From Chthonomonas calidirosea (lineage in GTDB: Bacteria > Armatimonadota > Chthonomonadetes > Chthonomonadales > Chthonomonadaceae), in the NCBI GenBank assembly GCA_945878775.1, contig CAMCUQ010000011.1, positions 1-39,575 of the forward strand: a stretch of 39,575 bases of DNA. Reading direction: 5' to 3'. Below are positions 28,763-37,548 of this stretch, piece by piece (the stretch's first letter is position 1; every line of letters begins with the position of its first letter). The notes under the pieces are model-generated. The model saw nothing but the letters and a program-made list of their open reading frames with translations, ran no database searches and was not told the origin of the DNA. The translations under genes were made by a program, and so were the position numbers.

Positions 28763-29368
28763 CTAGGTTTTCTTGCGCGGTTTGGGCGGAAGGTTCAACT
28801 CTGCGGTGAGTATAATCGCCTCTGCTACCTCTTTAACCGCACGATTGGTCGTCAGTGCTTGCGCTTGTAGACGCCTCCATGCCTCTTTTTCCTCTATCTC
28901 GCTACGCTCCATGAGTATTTTCTTGGCGCGATCCACGAGGCGATTTGTTTCTAGCCTCTCTTGAACGCTATCAAGTGCGCCCTCTAGGGCAACCAACTCC
29001 CTATAGCGGGTCATCGCGATCTCAATGGTTGGTTGTAGCTCTTGTTGTCGAAAGGGCTTCACGAGGTAGGAGAGTACTCCTGCACGGGTCGCTTGTTCTA
29101 TCATGGGGACATCGCTATAGGCAGTGAGCATAATTAACGCTCCTACCCGCTCTTTGCCAAGGGCTTCTGCCACCTCCAAGCCGCTCTTGCGGGGCATCAT
29201 AATATCGAGGAGAATGACATCAGGGCGAAGAGTTCTGGCGAGTTGAATAGCGGTTTCGCCGTTATCAGCTTCACCCACGACCTTGTGTCCAAGGCTCTCC
29301 AGCGTAGCCTTCAAATCAAGTCGAGTTACGGCGTCATCGTCCGCAATCAAAATACGGGCTTGTTGCAT
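28763..29368 (-). CDS. Response regulator with ANTAR RNA-binding output domain
   Basis: ILIADDDAVTRLDLKATLESLGHKVVGEADNGETAIQLA, DVILLDIMMP, YLVKPF; ANTAR: LVDRAKKILMERSEIEEKEAWRRLQAQALTTNRAVKEVAEAII. Confidence 0.93.
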   Translation of the reverse strand: MQQARILIADDDAVTRLDLKATLESLGHKVVGEADNGETAIQLARTLRPDVILLDIMMPRKSGLEVAEALGKERVGALIMLTAYSDVPMIEQATRAGVLSYLVKPFRQQELQPTIEIAMTRYRELVALEGALDSVQERLETNRLVDRAKKILMERSEIEEKEAWRRLQAQALTTNRAVKEVAEAIILTAELNLPPKPRKKT

Positions 29369-29776
29369 AAGGGGTATCTTCCTCTAGCGATTCGGGTGTT
29401 CTGTTTGGTTTCTACGGCATGGAAAACTGATCCTGCTAAAAGCAAGAACAAAAAAATACACCACGAAGGTGATTTAGGTGAGATTCGGTAGAAAAGAGTC
29501 GTGAGGAGAAGATAAACGCGTCACCCAAATAGACCAGCGAAGGCAATCTTTGCCTTGTGCAGGATACTCGGCACGTTCATCATTGAAACGGGAGTGATTA
29601 AAAGTATAACAAAATCCCTAGCGAAAGTCAACAGCAATTCCAAGATTCTGCAAAAAAAGAGAATCCTGCACGAGATAACTTCTTTTGTTAGCAGTAGCAA
29701 ATGCACTCAAACAAAAGAGAGTGTGTAGGAATAAGGGAGATTTACTGGAAGAACTGCCAGAGGGTAGGAGGCTCCT

Positions 29777-32269
29777 CTAGTCGTCATCCTCTTGCGCCAA
29801 CCTCCTCGAAACTCCCCCCGTTGGAGAATAAAGAATGCGACGGTTTATACTCGGATAAGGGACTGATGTCCCTTTGATACTGTGCCACAGAATGCGATTG
29901 AGGGATGCCACCTGCTCTGCTGTGAGGTGATCCGGAATCGAAAAATCCATCTTTGCGGAATCCTGTGCGCCGTAGGCTGTCACCCTGTTCTTCGCGAGGA
30001 GGTCAATACCAGGTGGTAGAGCCGTGTAAGGTGTGAAATCCGGCTTATTGGTGAAGGCATTGTACATGGGGGTGCTTGCCGCGTCGTACTGACTCATGGG
30101 AGGAAGTCCCAGGATCAGCTCCATGGTGCGTAGCATCGAAACGGTGTTATAATTCGTGCTAACTACTTTACCTGTACGCGTATAGGGTGAAATGATATAG
30201 GCGGTAGTGCGATGTGCCTCCACATGGTCGGGACCATCTTGCCCATCATCCTCAATCACAAAAATCGCCATCTGTTTCCAATATTTGCTATGGGAGCAGG
30301 CATCGACGATTCGCCCTACCCCTTGATCGTTGGAGGCGACACAGGCTTGTGGTGTAAAAGCGTTCGGTGTGGTTCCGCGCGTGTGGTCTTCGCGCAGCGT
30401 CATAATGATAAAGCGGGGCAAGTTGTTCTTCCGCTCGTACTCTTTGAGGTTACGAATGAATATGTCGGCGTTCTCTGTATCTCGCCTGTCCCAGAAGCCC
30501 TTGCGCCAGACTTCTGGCATATTTTGTTCCGTGTTGGGAGTCGTCCATGTGAAGTAGTAGGAGGCAAACGAGAGTCCAAACTTCGCGCAAACGTCCCAAA
30601 TGCGCCCAACAGGAGGGAAGAGATCGCGGTCTGAGAGTGCCCAAGCCGCACGCCCTGAGTAGGAGAGCATCCAACTCCGCTCCCCAATATCGGTTCCATA
30701 CGCCGCAGTACTCCAGGGATGACCATTGCCGGAGACATCACCATTGCAATAGGTGTTATCGAGTGTGATGAACTGGCGCGACAACTCATGGAGGTTGGGT
30801 GTCACTTTTTCGCCAAAGAGGGTGAGGTCAGGGTCTCCATTACCACGCGGTTTGCCGTTCTTATCTTTGAGGTCTCCCAGCACCTGATCGTAGGTTCGGT
30901 TCTCTTTGATTATATACAGAACATACTTGATGGGAGAAGGGTCTCCGAGGCGTGAGGGAATGGGGTTTGTTCCCCGCTTTGGCGTTCCTTTGGGGTTTAT
31001 GATTAGTGCATCTCGATAAGGTGTGTTCGCCATTACTTGGCGTGTGTAGGTTCCCAGTTGTTGGTCTGTGGGAATGGAGAGTGTGGAGAGCAACCCATAC
31101 ATAAGAGTTCCCACGTAGACATAAGATCGCTTCCCTTTCGCCTCTGGCGGAAAGAGCTTGGGTGAGTTTGGTCCAGTTCCCATTCCTTTACCGCTTCCGA
31201 TGAAGAGGTTTTTGCCGTTTGGAGCGAGGCAAACGAGGGTAGGATACCAGCCCGTCGGAATGAAGCCCATCACGTGGCTTCTGTTTGGCTTGGTGACATC
31301 TATCACCGCCACATCGTTATTATCGGAGTTCGCCACATAGAGAGTTTTGCCATCGGGGCTGAGGGCAAGCGCATTTGGGGTAGTTCCTGCGGGAGATTTT
31401 GGGGTGAGGCTCACCGCAATCCGCTCTCTGGTCTCCCCTGTCTTTGGGTCTATGGCAAGCACACTGTCGCTATTACCGCAAGAGACGAAAAGGCGTCCAT
31501 CGGGAGTAAAGAGCATATCGTTTGGATGCTTCTCTGTGCGAATAGATTTAATAGGGGTGAGATCAGAGGTCTTTAGGATCGCGATTTTGCCAAGTGCGCC
31601 CTCTGTGATATAGAGTTCCTCTCCTTTGGGTGAGAGGCGAAGGCAGTAGGGATGTGCGTTCTCTTCTAATATTTTCTGACGGATTACGGTTCCATTGGAC
31701 AAGTTGAGGGCAAAGATTGTGTCGGAGGCGAAATTGGCGACAAAGAGCGTCTTCCCGTCCTTTGAGAGTGCAAGCCCTGAGACGAGTGCCTGCTTTTTCT
31801 CTTTTCCCTTCTCGCGCTTTGGAACCAAGCCGGGGAGAACAAAGGCACTGGCAGGGTAAAACTTCCCATCAGCTCCTTTATCAAAGGTGTGGACTTTAGG
31901 ATCACCGCCCCCAGAGGCATAAAGCCGATTACCCTCTTTTGACCAAGCGATTCCGTTCCACGTCTTTGCAACCTTCAATTCTTGACGGAGCGCACCTGTT
32001 TTCGCATCGAGAAGATAGATGTGGTGTGCGTTGTAACCGGCATTTGTGAGAGCAAAGAGGCTCTTATCGGGGGAGAGGGCGCACCCCAGAAGCATATCAC
32101 CCACTTTTTGGTGGGTTCCTGCCGGGGTCAATTTCCAACCGTTGTGTAGGGTTGAGGAGGCTCTCACCTTTTCACTTTTCTGCACCCTGTTGGCATCTAC
32201 GCCTGTCTGTGACAAAAAAAGGAACCCAACTGCTATCATACCAAAAACCGCTCTGCGTTGCTGCATCAT
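29777..32269 (-). CDS. YVTN/YncE-like beta-propeller fused to phosphoesterase domain, secreted
   Basis: Start chosen at 32269 (MMQQRRAVFGMIAVGFLFL) with SD AGGAGA; LSPDGKTLYVANSDNNDVAVID repeats; YIIKENRTYDQVLGDL, IEDDGQDGPDHVEAHRTTAYIISPYTR. Track ORF opens at 32320. Confidence 0.88.
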   Translation of the reverse strand: MMQQRRAVFGMIAVGFLFLSQTGVDANRVQKSEKVRASSTLHNGWKLTPAGTHQKVGDMLLGCALSPDKSLFALTNAGYNAHHIYLLDAKTGALRQELKVAKTWNGIAWSKEGNRLYASGGGDPKVHTFDKGADGKFYPASAFVLPGLVPKREKGKEKKQALVSGLALSKDGKTLFVANFASDTIFALNLSNGTVIRQKILEENAHPYCLRLSPKGEELYITEGALGKIAILKTSDLTPIKSIRTEKHPNDMLFTPDGRLFVSCGNSDSVLAIDPKTGETRERIAVSLTPKSPAGTTPNALALSPDGKTLYVANSDNNDVAVIDVTKPNRSHVMGFIPTGWYPTLVCLAPNGKNLFIGSGKGMGTGPNSPKLFPPEAKGKRSYVYVGTLMYGLLSTLSIPTDQQLGTYTRQVMANTPYRDALIINPKGTPKRGTNPIPSRLGDPSPIKYVLYIIKENRTYDQVLGDLKDKNGKPRGNGDPDLTLFGEKVTPNLHELSRQFITLDNTYCNGDVSGNGHPWSTAAYGTDIGERSWMLSYSGRAAWALSDRDLFPPVGRIWDVCAKFGLSFASYYFTWTTPNTEQNMPEVWRKGFWDRRDTENADIFIRNLKEYERKNNLPRFIIMTLREDHTRGTTPNAFTPQACVASNDQGVGRIVDACSHSKYWKQMAIFVIEDDGQDGPDHVEAHRTTAYIISPYTRTGKVVSTNYNTVSMLRTMELILGLPPMSQYDAASTPMYNAFTNKPDFTPYTALPPGIDLLAKNRVTAYGAQDSAKMDFSIPDHLTAEQVASLNRILWHSIKGTSVPYPSINRRILYSPTGGVSRRLAQEDDD

Positions 32270-32284
32270 TCTCTCCTGTGAAAC

Positions 32285-32326
32285 TACAAGATGCACCAAA
32301 GCCACTTTGCGCCGGTGCATCTTGTA
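32285..32326. promoter_or_regulatory. Long hairpin in the 5'UTR of the YncE/phosphoesterase gene
   Basis: tacaagatgcacc ... ggtgcatcttgta: perfect 13-bp arms, 16-nt loop, just upstream of the SD of the minus-strand gene. Confidence 0.5.
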
Positions 32327-32736
32327 CTATTTTACTCTACTTTTGAATGAATTATGAGAAGCCTTGATGGGCTTCACTCTGGCTTTTCAAGTGGACTGAA
32401 TACTCCTATTAGGTTTGAGTTCGCTTCAAGTATACGTTCTGCATGTTATGAACGAGTAAAGAGAACAATAAATTCTTGTGAAGGGTCGATACCGAACCGC
32501 TTCACGGAGGCTATTGGGTCTTCACACGTAGCACCGACACAGAATACGCAGGAAAGGTCTGATCAAAGCCCACTCACCCCTTTGCTTGTCCCCAAAAAGG
32601 GGCTAGAAGAGCAAGAGCGATAATCGCAACTCTTCTTGACTTCAATGTACTCGCACGCTCCCTTTTGCAACGCTGATCAGGGTCACTTTTACCCTCGCTA
32701 TACCTTCCTGAGTGAGGGGGAAGGGTTTGGGCAGGG

Positions 32737-35328
32737 TTATCGTCGGAACTCTTCCGCGTGTTCCTGACAGAGCCAAAGATAGTGTCCTTCAGGAGTCAGT
32801 ATCTTCTCCAAACCTCGAAAAAGTTCATTGGGGTCTGACTTTTTGAGCAGGGCGCGTAGTTGGCGTAGCTCATAACCTTCTATCGGGGCAGGCATCTCAG
32901 AACTGGTTCTCTCTTTCCAATACTCTTGATTTGAACCGATGATATCCCCATCAAATGTCTCAGGAATGGGGTGGTCCTTGAGTTCCTTTTGCCAAGCATC
33001 CACAAGATCGAGGTGCGATTCCAGAGCGTCGCTCCACTCTTTATGCCACACCTTCAGACTCGGCTTGACAAGAGAGACGTATTTCAAGATTTTGAGGCTC
33101 TTCTCCATGAGTGGCTTTAAGTTCTGAAGCCACTCTTGCGCCTGCGGAATGTTGTATGGCTCTCCAACGATGTGCCACTTTCCTGGATACTGGCAACAGA
33201 GATGGAGTTCGAGAGGGCGCGAAAAGAGGCTTCCTATACCCCTTTGCCCCTTCTCTTTGAGGAGAAAGACGTTTGGGCAATGGGATTCCACAAGGCGTTG
33301 TTGCTCATGGAAGGCTTTGACGAACTCCCGTTGGAGAATGGGGATCATTTCTGCGATTCCAGCCATGATTAGCGCAGTATTCTCGTCTGAGTGTTGGAGT
33401 ATCTTTGCTTCCATCGCATCTATTTTCTCATAAAGTGCGCCAGGTGTGAAGCCGTAGAGCAACTCCGCGACGGGAACCTCGTTCAGCGTTTTACCACAAT
33501 CGATGAGAGACTTTTTGTGTTCATAGTAGCGTTTTAGTGTCTCCAAGTCGAACCGATGGGTACACCCCTCTTCACAACAGCAAGGAATGAGGCAAGTGAT
33601 ACCCAAGCCCAGAAAACGATCAAGGGTCAACTGCAAGCCATCACGCACGAGGGCAAAAAAGTCGTGTGGCGCACTACCCCGCACAGTCAGGCGAACCTCA
33701 CGACTGCTTGGAGAGGCTTGAAGCAGGGCAAGGTGCTTGGGATCGTTTCGTTTATCTCCAAAGAGCGCACCCAATCGCCAGTGAAGCCCCAGCGTAAAGC
33801 GGTGCTGACGGGCAATCGTCCATGTGGGGATGCCTGCGGGTATGGAACTCAGTTGGAAGTGCATGGAGACCTCACGCTGTCCTTTCATTTCCTCCCATCG
33901 CTCCGTGTAGCTCGGCTCCTCCCACGGCACGCACTCCACCACAAGACTCTTGTTTTCGGGATCGTCGGGGATGCGGTAGGAGAGGTCGAACTGCTCCAGA
34001 AGCATGAGAAAATGATCGTGGAGACTGGAATCGAGATCGCTCCAGACTTCTTTCATCTCGGCGCGAGTAAAGACGCCCGCACGTTTCTGCACGTCTGCAT
34101 CGTTGAGAACCTTCGCAATGTGTTCTGTCACCCATTGGGGCTTGAGGATGACGAGATCGTTTAGCTCTGGCTTGTCTTGAAAATGGAGAATCTCACCGAG
34201 GTCATGCATCCACTGTGTGAGGACTCCCATTGCGTCTCTTTCGATGTAGTGGGTTTGCAGAAGGGCTTGAAACTGTGTCAGGGATCGGTGTTTTTCACTT
34301 TCAGGAAGGTTTCGAACGCCTCTGATAGCGTCTGCCCAACGCTTCGAAATCTTTTGTCCCATGAGAGGGAGGTTGGCACTGAGTTCCGCTATTTTATCGC
34401 GAAGTGCGTCGATTCCTTCTGCACTCTGATTACTGACCGCTAAGCAATCTATGACCTGTGGGTATTCGCGCTGAATCTGCTCTTGGGGAATCTGAGCAAG
34501 GCGTTGATCGGTGTGTGTGGCGACTATCAGGATGGGAACCTCGTCCCCCGCTCTGGCGCGAATGGTCTCTAGCCAGTAGTTGATTTTGCCTTGCTCCCAG
34601 TCGTGGCGGGCATTCCAAACCAGTAGATAGAGCGAACGGTTCGCAAGAAAAAACTGGTGTGTGGCGTGATTGATCTGCTGACCGGCAAAGTCCCACACGT
34701 TGAGGGTCATGGTCGTATCCGACTCTGTGGGGTGTGCTAGGCAGAGGTCACGAATGGCGATCCCGTGGGTGGTATCTTGGCTCGGCTCGAACTCCTCTCC
34801 TTTGAGGCGGCGAAGCAGGTTTGTTTTGCCCACTCCCCCTTGCCCCACAAGAAGCATTTTAGAGACCCAATGCCTCTGTGCATCTCTGGCAAGCTCCCGT
34901 AGATAATTCAGAATGGCGTCATTGCCTTGCCGTACTACCTCTGGGGGCATTTCGGAGAGGGGGTTATCATAGACATCAAGTCTCGTGAGGTTCGTGAGGT
35001 TCCCCAACCACTCAGGAAGAGAGGTGAGTTGATTAGAACTGACACCAAGTGCCGTGAGGTTCGTGAGGTTCCCCAAACTCTCAGGAAGAGAGGTGAGTTG
35101 ATTACCACGGACACCAAGTGTCGTGAGGTTCGTGAGGTTCCCCAAACTCTCAGGAAGAGAGGTGAGGTTATTATCCCCGACATAAAGTGTCGTGAGGTTC
35201 GTGAGGTTCCCTAACCACTCAGGAAGACGCGTTACCCTCAAGGTACTGAGACTGAGTACTGTTGCTCCTGTGCGCTCTGCCTCCGCTATTCTTTTCTCTG
35301 CTGCTTCATAGGACATCATTTTACTCAC
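32737..35328 (-). CDS. LRR-Roc-COR (Roco family) GTPase
   Basis: N-terminal LRRs (LPESLGNLTNLTTLGVRGNQLTS), Roc P-loop GQGGVGKT, DFAGQQ, THTD; COR-like region after. Confidence 0.9.
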   Translation of the reverse strand: MSKMMSYEAAEKRIAEAERTGATVLSLSTLRVTRLPEWLGNLTNLTTLYVGDNNLTSLPESLGNLTNLTTLGVRGNQLTSLPESLGNLTNLTALGVSSNQLTSLPEWLGNLTNLTRLDVYDNPLSEMPPEVVRQGNDAILNYLRELARDAQRHWVSKMLLVGQGGVGKTNLLRRLKGEEFEPSQDTTHGIAIRDLCLAHPTESDTTMTLNVWDFAGQQINHATHQFFLANRSLYLLVWNARHDWEQGKINYWLETIRARAGDEVPILIVATHTDQRLAQIPQEQIQREYPQVIDCLAVSNQSAEGIDALRDKIAELSANLPLMGQKISKRWADAIRGVRNLPESEKHRSLTQFQALLQTHYIERDAMGVLTQWMHDLGEILHFQDKPELNDLVILKPQWVTEHIAKVLNDADVQKRAGVFTRAEMKEVWSDLDSSLHDHFLMLLEQFDLSYRIPDDPENKSLVVECVPWEEPSYTERWEEMKGQREVSMHFQLSSIPAGIPTWTIARQHRFTLGLHWRLGALFGDKRNDPKHLALLQASPSSREVRLTVRGSAPHDFFALVRDGLQLTLDRFLGLGITCLIPCCCEEGCTHRFDLETLKRYYEHKKSLIDCGKTLNEVPVAELLYGFTPGALYEKIDAMEAKILQHSDENTALIMAGIAEMIPILQREFVKAFHEQQRLVESHCPNVFLLKEKGQRGIGSLFSRPLELHLCCQYPGKWHIVGEPYNIPQAQEWLQNLKPLMEKSLKILKYVSLVKPSLKVWHKEWSDALESHLDLVDAWQKELKDHPIPETFDGDIIGSNQEYWKERTSSEMPAPIEGYELRQLRALLKKSDPNELFRGLEKILTPEGHYLWLCQEHAEEFRR
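34984..35259 (-). repeat. Four 69-bp tandem repeats encoding 23-aa leucine-rich repeats
   Basis: cgtgaggttcgtgaggttcc begins at 34984, 35053, 35122 and 35191: exact 69-bp spacing with near-identical units. Confidence 0.9.
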
Positions 35329-35345
35329 CCTTTCCCTGCTTGGCT

Positions 35346-36398
35346 TTACTTGGCAGTCGGCTCTAGGGCTTCAAGAACCACTCGCGCAAAGGTGTCGCCA
35401 TCCACGTTCGAGCTATTGCCCTGTATTATGCTGGTTAGCCGAATGACGATTATATCTTGTGAGGGGAAGACGGAAAGGAACTGCCCCCCAAAACCCACCG
35501 CATTATAGGAGTCCTTCGGAAGCTTCACGTCTGCGTTTTTGGTGCGAACCCACCAAAGATAGCCATAGTCCTTGTTTAGGTCTTGACTCGTGTTTGTCGC
35601 CTCCGTAACCCACCCCTTAGGCAACAGCTCCTTGTTTTTCCACTTGCCCCCGTTCAAGAACAGATAGCCTATCTTAGCCAGCTCCCGCGCCGAGATATTC
35701 AGCCCCATGTAGGCGAGCGTCTTGTCTTCAGACTTATCCATCACAAAATTCGTAATTCCGAGAGGTTTATAGAGTCGCTCCGTCAGAAAGTCGTTCATCT
35801 CCTTGCCACTCGCCGCAAAGATCACTTGGCTGAGGGTATTGCTGGCTCCATTGTTATAGTTCCAGATAGTGCCGGGCTTTTTGTCCAGTGGAAGGGCAAT
35901 GGACTTGGGCATCTGTTCTTTCTGCATAATAATGCCGCCGTCCTTGTTTGCCAGTCCCGAAGACATGGTGATCAAGTGCCGAAGCGTGATCGTTTTGCGG
36001 TCGTCATCCTTCCACTCTGGAATGAAGTCGTAGGCGGGCTGTTCGAGCTTCAGCTTTTTGTCCTTGACCAAAAGCCCGATCCCAGTGCTTGCAATCGACT
36101 TTGTGACGGAAAAGGCTTGAAAGCGTGTGTTCTGGTTTTTCCCGTCCCAATACCACTCTGCCACGATCTTGCCGTGTCGAATGACGAGCGCTGCCTGCGT
36201 CTTTTTATCTTGAAAGAGCGTTTTCAGCTTCTCTAGTTTGACGCTAGAGAGTCCATCAGCTTCGGGAGTCGAGACTGCCCAATCGGGTTGGGGCCAATTT
36301 TTGGTAGTCTTATCGGCGCGTGTCGCGCCCCCAAGTACGAGCATAATGCCACACAGGGCAAGCGTCGTTTGACCGAATAAACCTCTTCTTGTTTTCAA
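35346..36398 (-). CDS. Serine hydrolase (class C beta-lactamase-like family), secreted
   Basis: AFSVTKSIASTGIGLLV (SxxK), WNYNNGASN (YxN), GFGGQFLSVFPSQDIIVIRLT. Confidence 0.9.
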   Translation of the reverse strand: MKTRRGLFGQTTLALCGIMLVLGGATRADKTTKNWPQPDWAVSTPEADGLSSVKLEKLKTLFQDKKTQAALVIRHGKIVAEWYWDGKNQNTRFQAFSVTKSIASTGIGLLVKDKKLKLEQPAYDFIPEWKDDDRKTITLRHLITMSSGLANKDGGIIMQKEQMPKSIALPLDKKPGTIWNYNNGASNTLSQVIFAASGKEMNDFLTERLYKPLGITNFVMDKSEDKTLAYMGLNISARELAKIGYLFLNGGKWKNKELLPKGWVTEATNTSQDLNKDYGYLWWVRTKNADVKLPKDSYNAVGFGGQFLSVFPSQDIIVIRLTSIIQGNSSNVDGDTFARVVLEALEPTAK

Positions 36399-36440
36399 TA
36401 CTCTCTCCTTGTTTTATGAATGCGTTGTGACGGAAAATCT

Positions 36441-37325
36441 CTACTCATCGTGGGTGGCGTACTGCTTCCAAAGACTCTCAAAGTTGCGGAGACATTTCTC
36501 CACGCAAACCATAGGGGGAAGCCCATAACTCTCCTGCTCAATGATAAACCACTTGGTGGCGGTCTTGTGCTGTAGAATGGGGATCACCTCGCTCCAGTTC
36601 TCATCCCCTTCCCCAAGTAGGGCGTTCGGGTTCGTTTTGGAGTGGTCTTTGAGATGCACAGAGACTATGCGAGCGGGGTACTTGAGAAGATAAGGAGCCG
36701 CCTGCTCTCCCACAGAGAGGGCGTTTCCGGTATCGAACTGAAGCCCAACGCTTTTATTGGTGTTCGCGGTGAGAATGTCCCATATCATCTCTCCGTCAAT
36801 CTTCTTAAACTCGTAGTTCTCGTTATGCCAACCGAGCATCATTCCCTTCTTCGCGAGTCGTTTACCGATCTCGTTGAGAAGTTGCGCGGTTTCGAGGATC
36901 GTCTTTCTTGAGTTGCGCCGCTCTTCCGGTATCCACGGAATGGAGAGAAACTTGCACCCCAAGACTTTGCAGTATTCTACGGTCCTATCAAACTTCTCGC
37001 CGAGAAGATCACCTAAGCCGAGGTGTGTGCCATAGCATTTGAGCTTGTTATTATCCAGCAATTGGCGAACCTCTTTTGCGGTGCGCCCATAGTATCCCGC
37101 AAATTCGACTCCCTTAAAGCCCATTTTGGCAAGTGCCTTGAGGGTTCCGGGCAAATCTTTGGCACATTCGGCACGCACAGAGTAGAGTTGTAGCCCGATC
37201 CGAAGTTCTTCTGGTTCAATCTTTTTGGGTTTTCGCGCCAGCGGGTTGGCAGACAAACTTGGGATGAGGAGGAGACTGAGAAGCGCTAGGAAGCAGATTC
37301 TCGTGAGGAGCAGGGTACGCGACAT
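36441..37325 (-). CDS. Sugar phosphate isomerase/epimerase (xylose-isomerase-like TIM barrel), secreted
   Basis: Start chosen at 37325 (signal peptide MSRTLLLTRICFLALLSLLLIPSLSA); GLQLYSVRAECAKDLPGTLKALAKMGFKGVEFAGYYG. Track ORF opens at 37445. Confidence 0.85.
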   Translation of the reverse strand: MSRTLLLTRICFLALLSLLLIPSLSANPLARKPKKIEPEELRIGLQLYSVRAECAKDLPGTLKALAKMGFKGVEFAGYYGRTAKEVRQLLDNNKLKCYGTHLGLGDLLGEKFDRTVEYCKVLGCKFLSIPWIPEERRNSRKTILETAQLLNEIGKRLAKKGMMLGWHNENYEFKKIDGEMIWDILTANTNKSVGLQFDTGNALSVGEQAAPYLLKYPARIVSVHLKDHSKTNPNALLGEGDENWSEVIPILQHKTATKWFIIEQESYGLPPMVCVEKCLRNFESLWKQYATHDE

Positions 37326-37548
37326 CGGTTTTGACCTTTCGTAGCTTGGTTCACAGGTTTGAGCGATAGGTAACGGGCGACTTTGCCCGCTCTGAAGTGA
37401 ATATAGGATACCCCACAGAACGAATTTGCGGATAAGAGGAGGCATTGGAAGCAGAGAAGGGGAAAGATAGAGGGCGAAGGGTCACGCTTGAAAAGTTAGA
37501 AGCGAGAGCAACCCTATCCCTCAATGCAGAGAAAGCGAGGAGAGTCTA

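Noticed and set aside
34927-35214. Plus-strand ORF with repeated KCREVREVPQTLRKRGE
   Set aside because: Antisense shadow of the 69-bp LRR-coding repeats of the Roco gene
34984-35259. Regular repeats considered as a CRISPR array
   Set aside because: 69-bp units are contiguous and in frame with the LRR protein; no unique spacers
35583-36236. 217-aa plus-strand ORF over the serine hydrolase gene
   Set aside because: Antisense shadow; opposite frame has SxxK and YxN catalytic motifs
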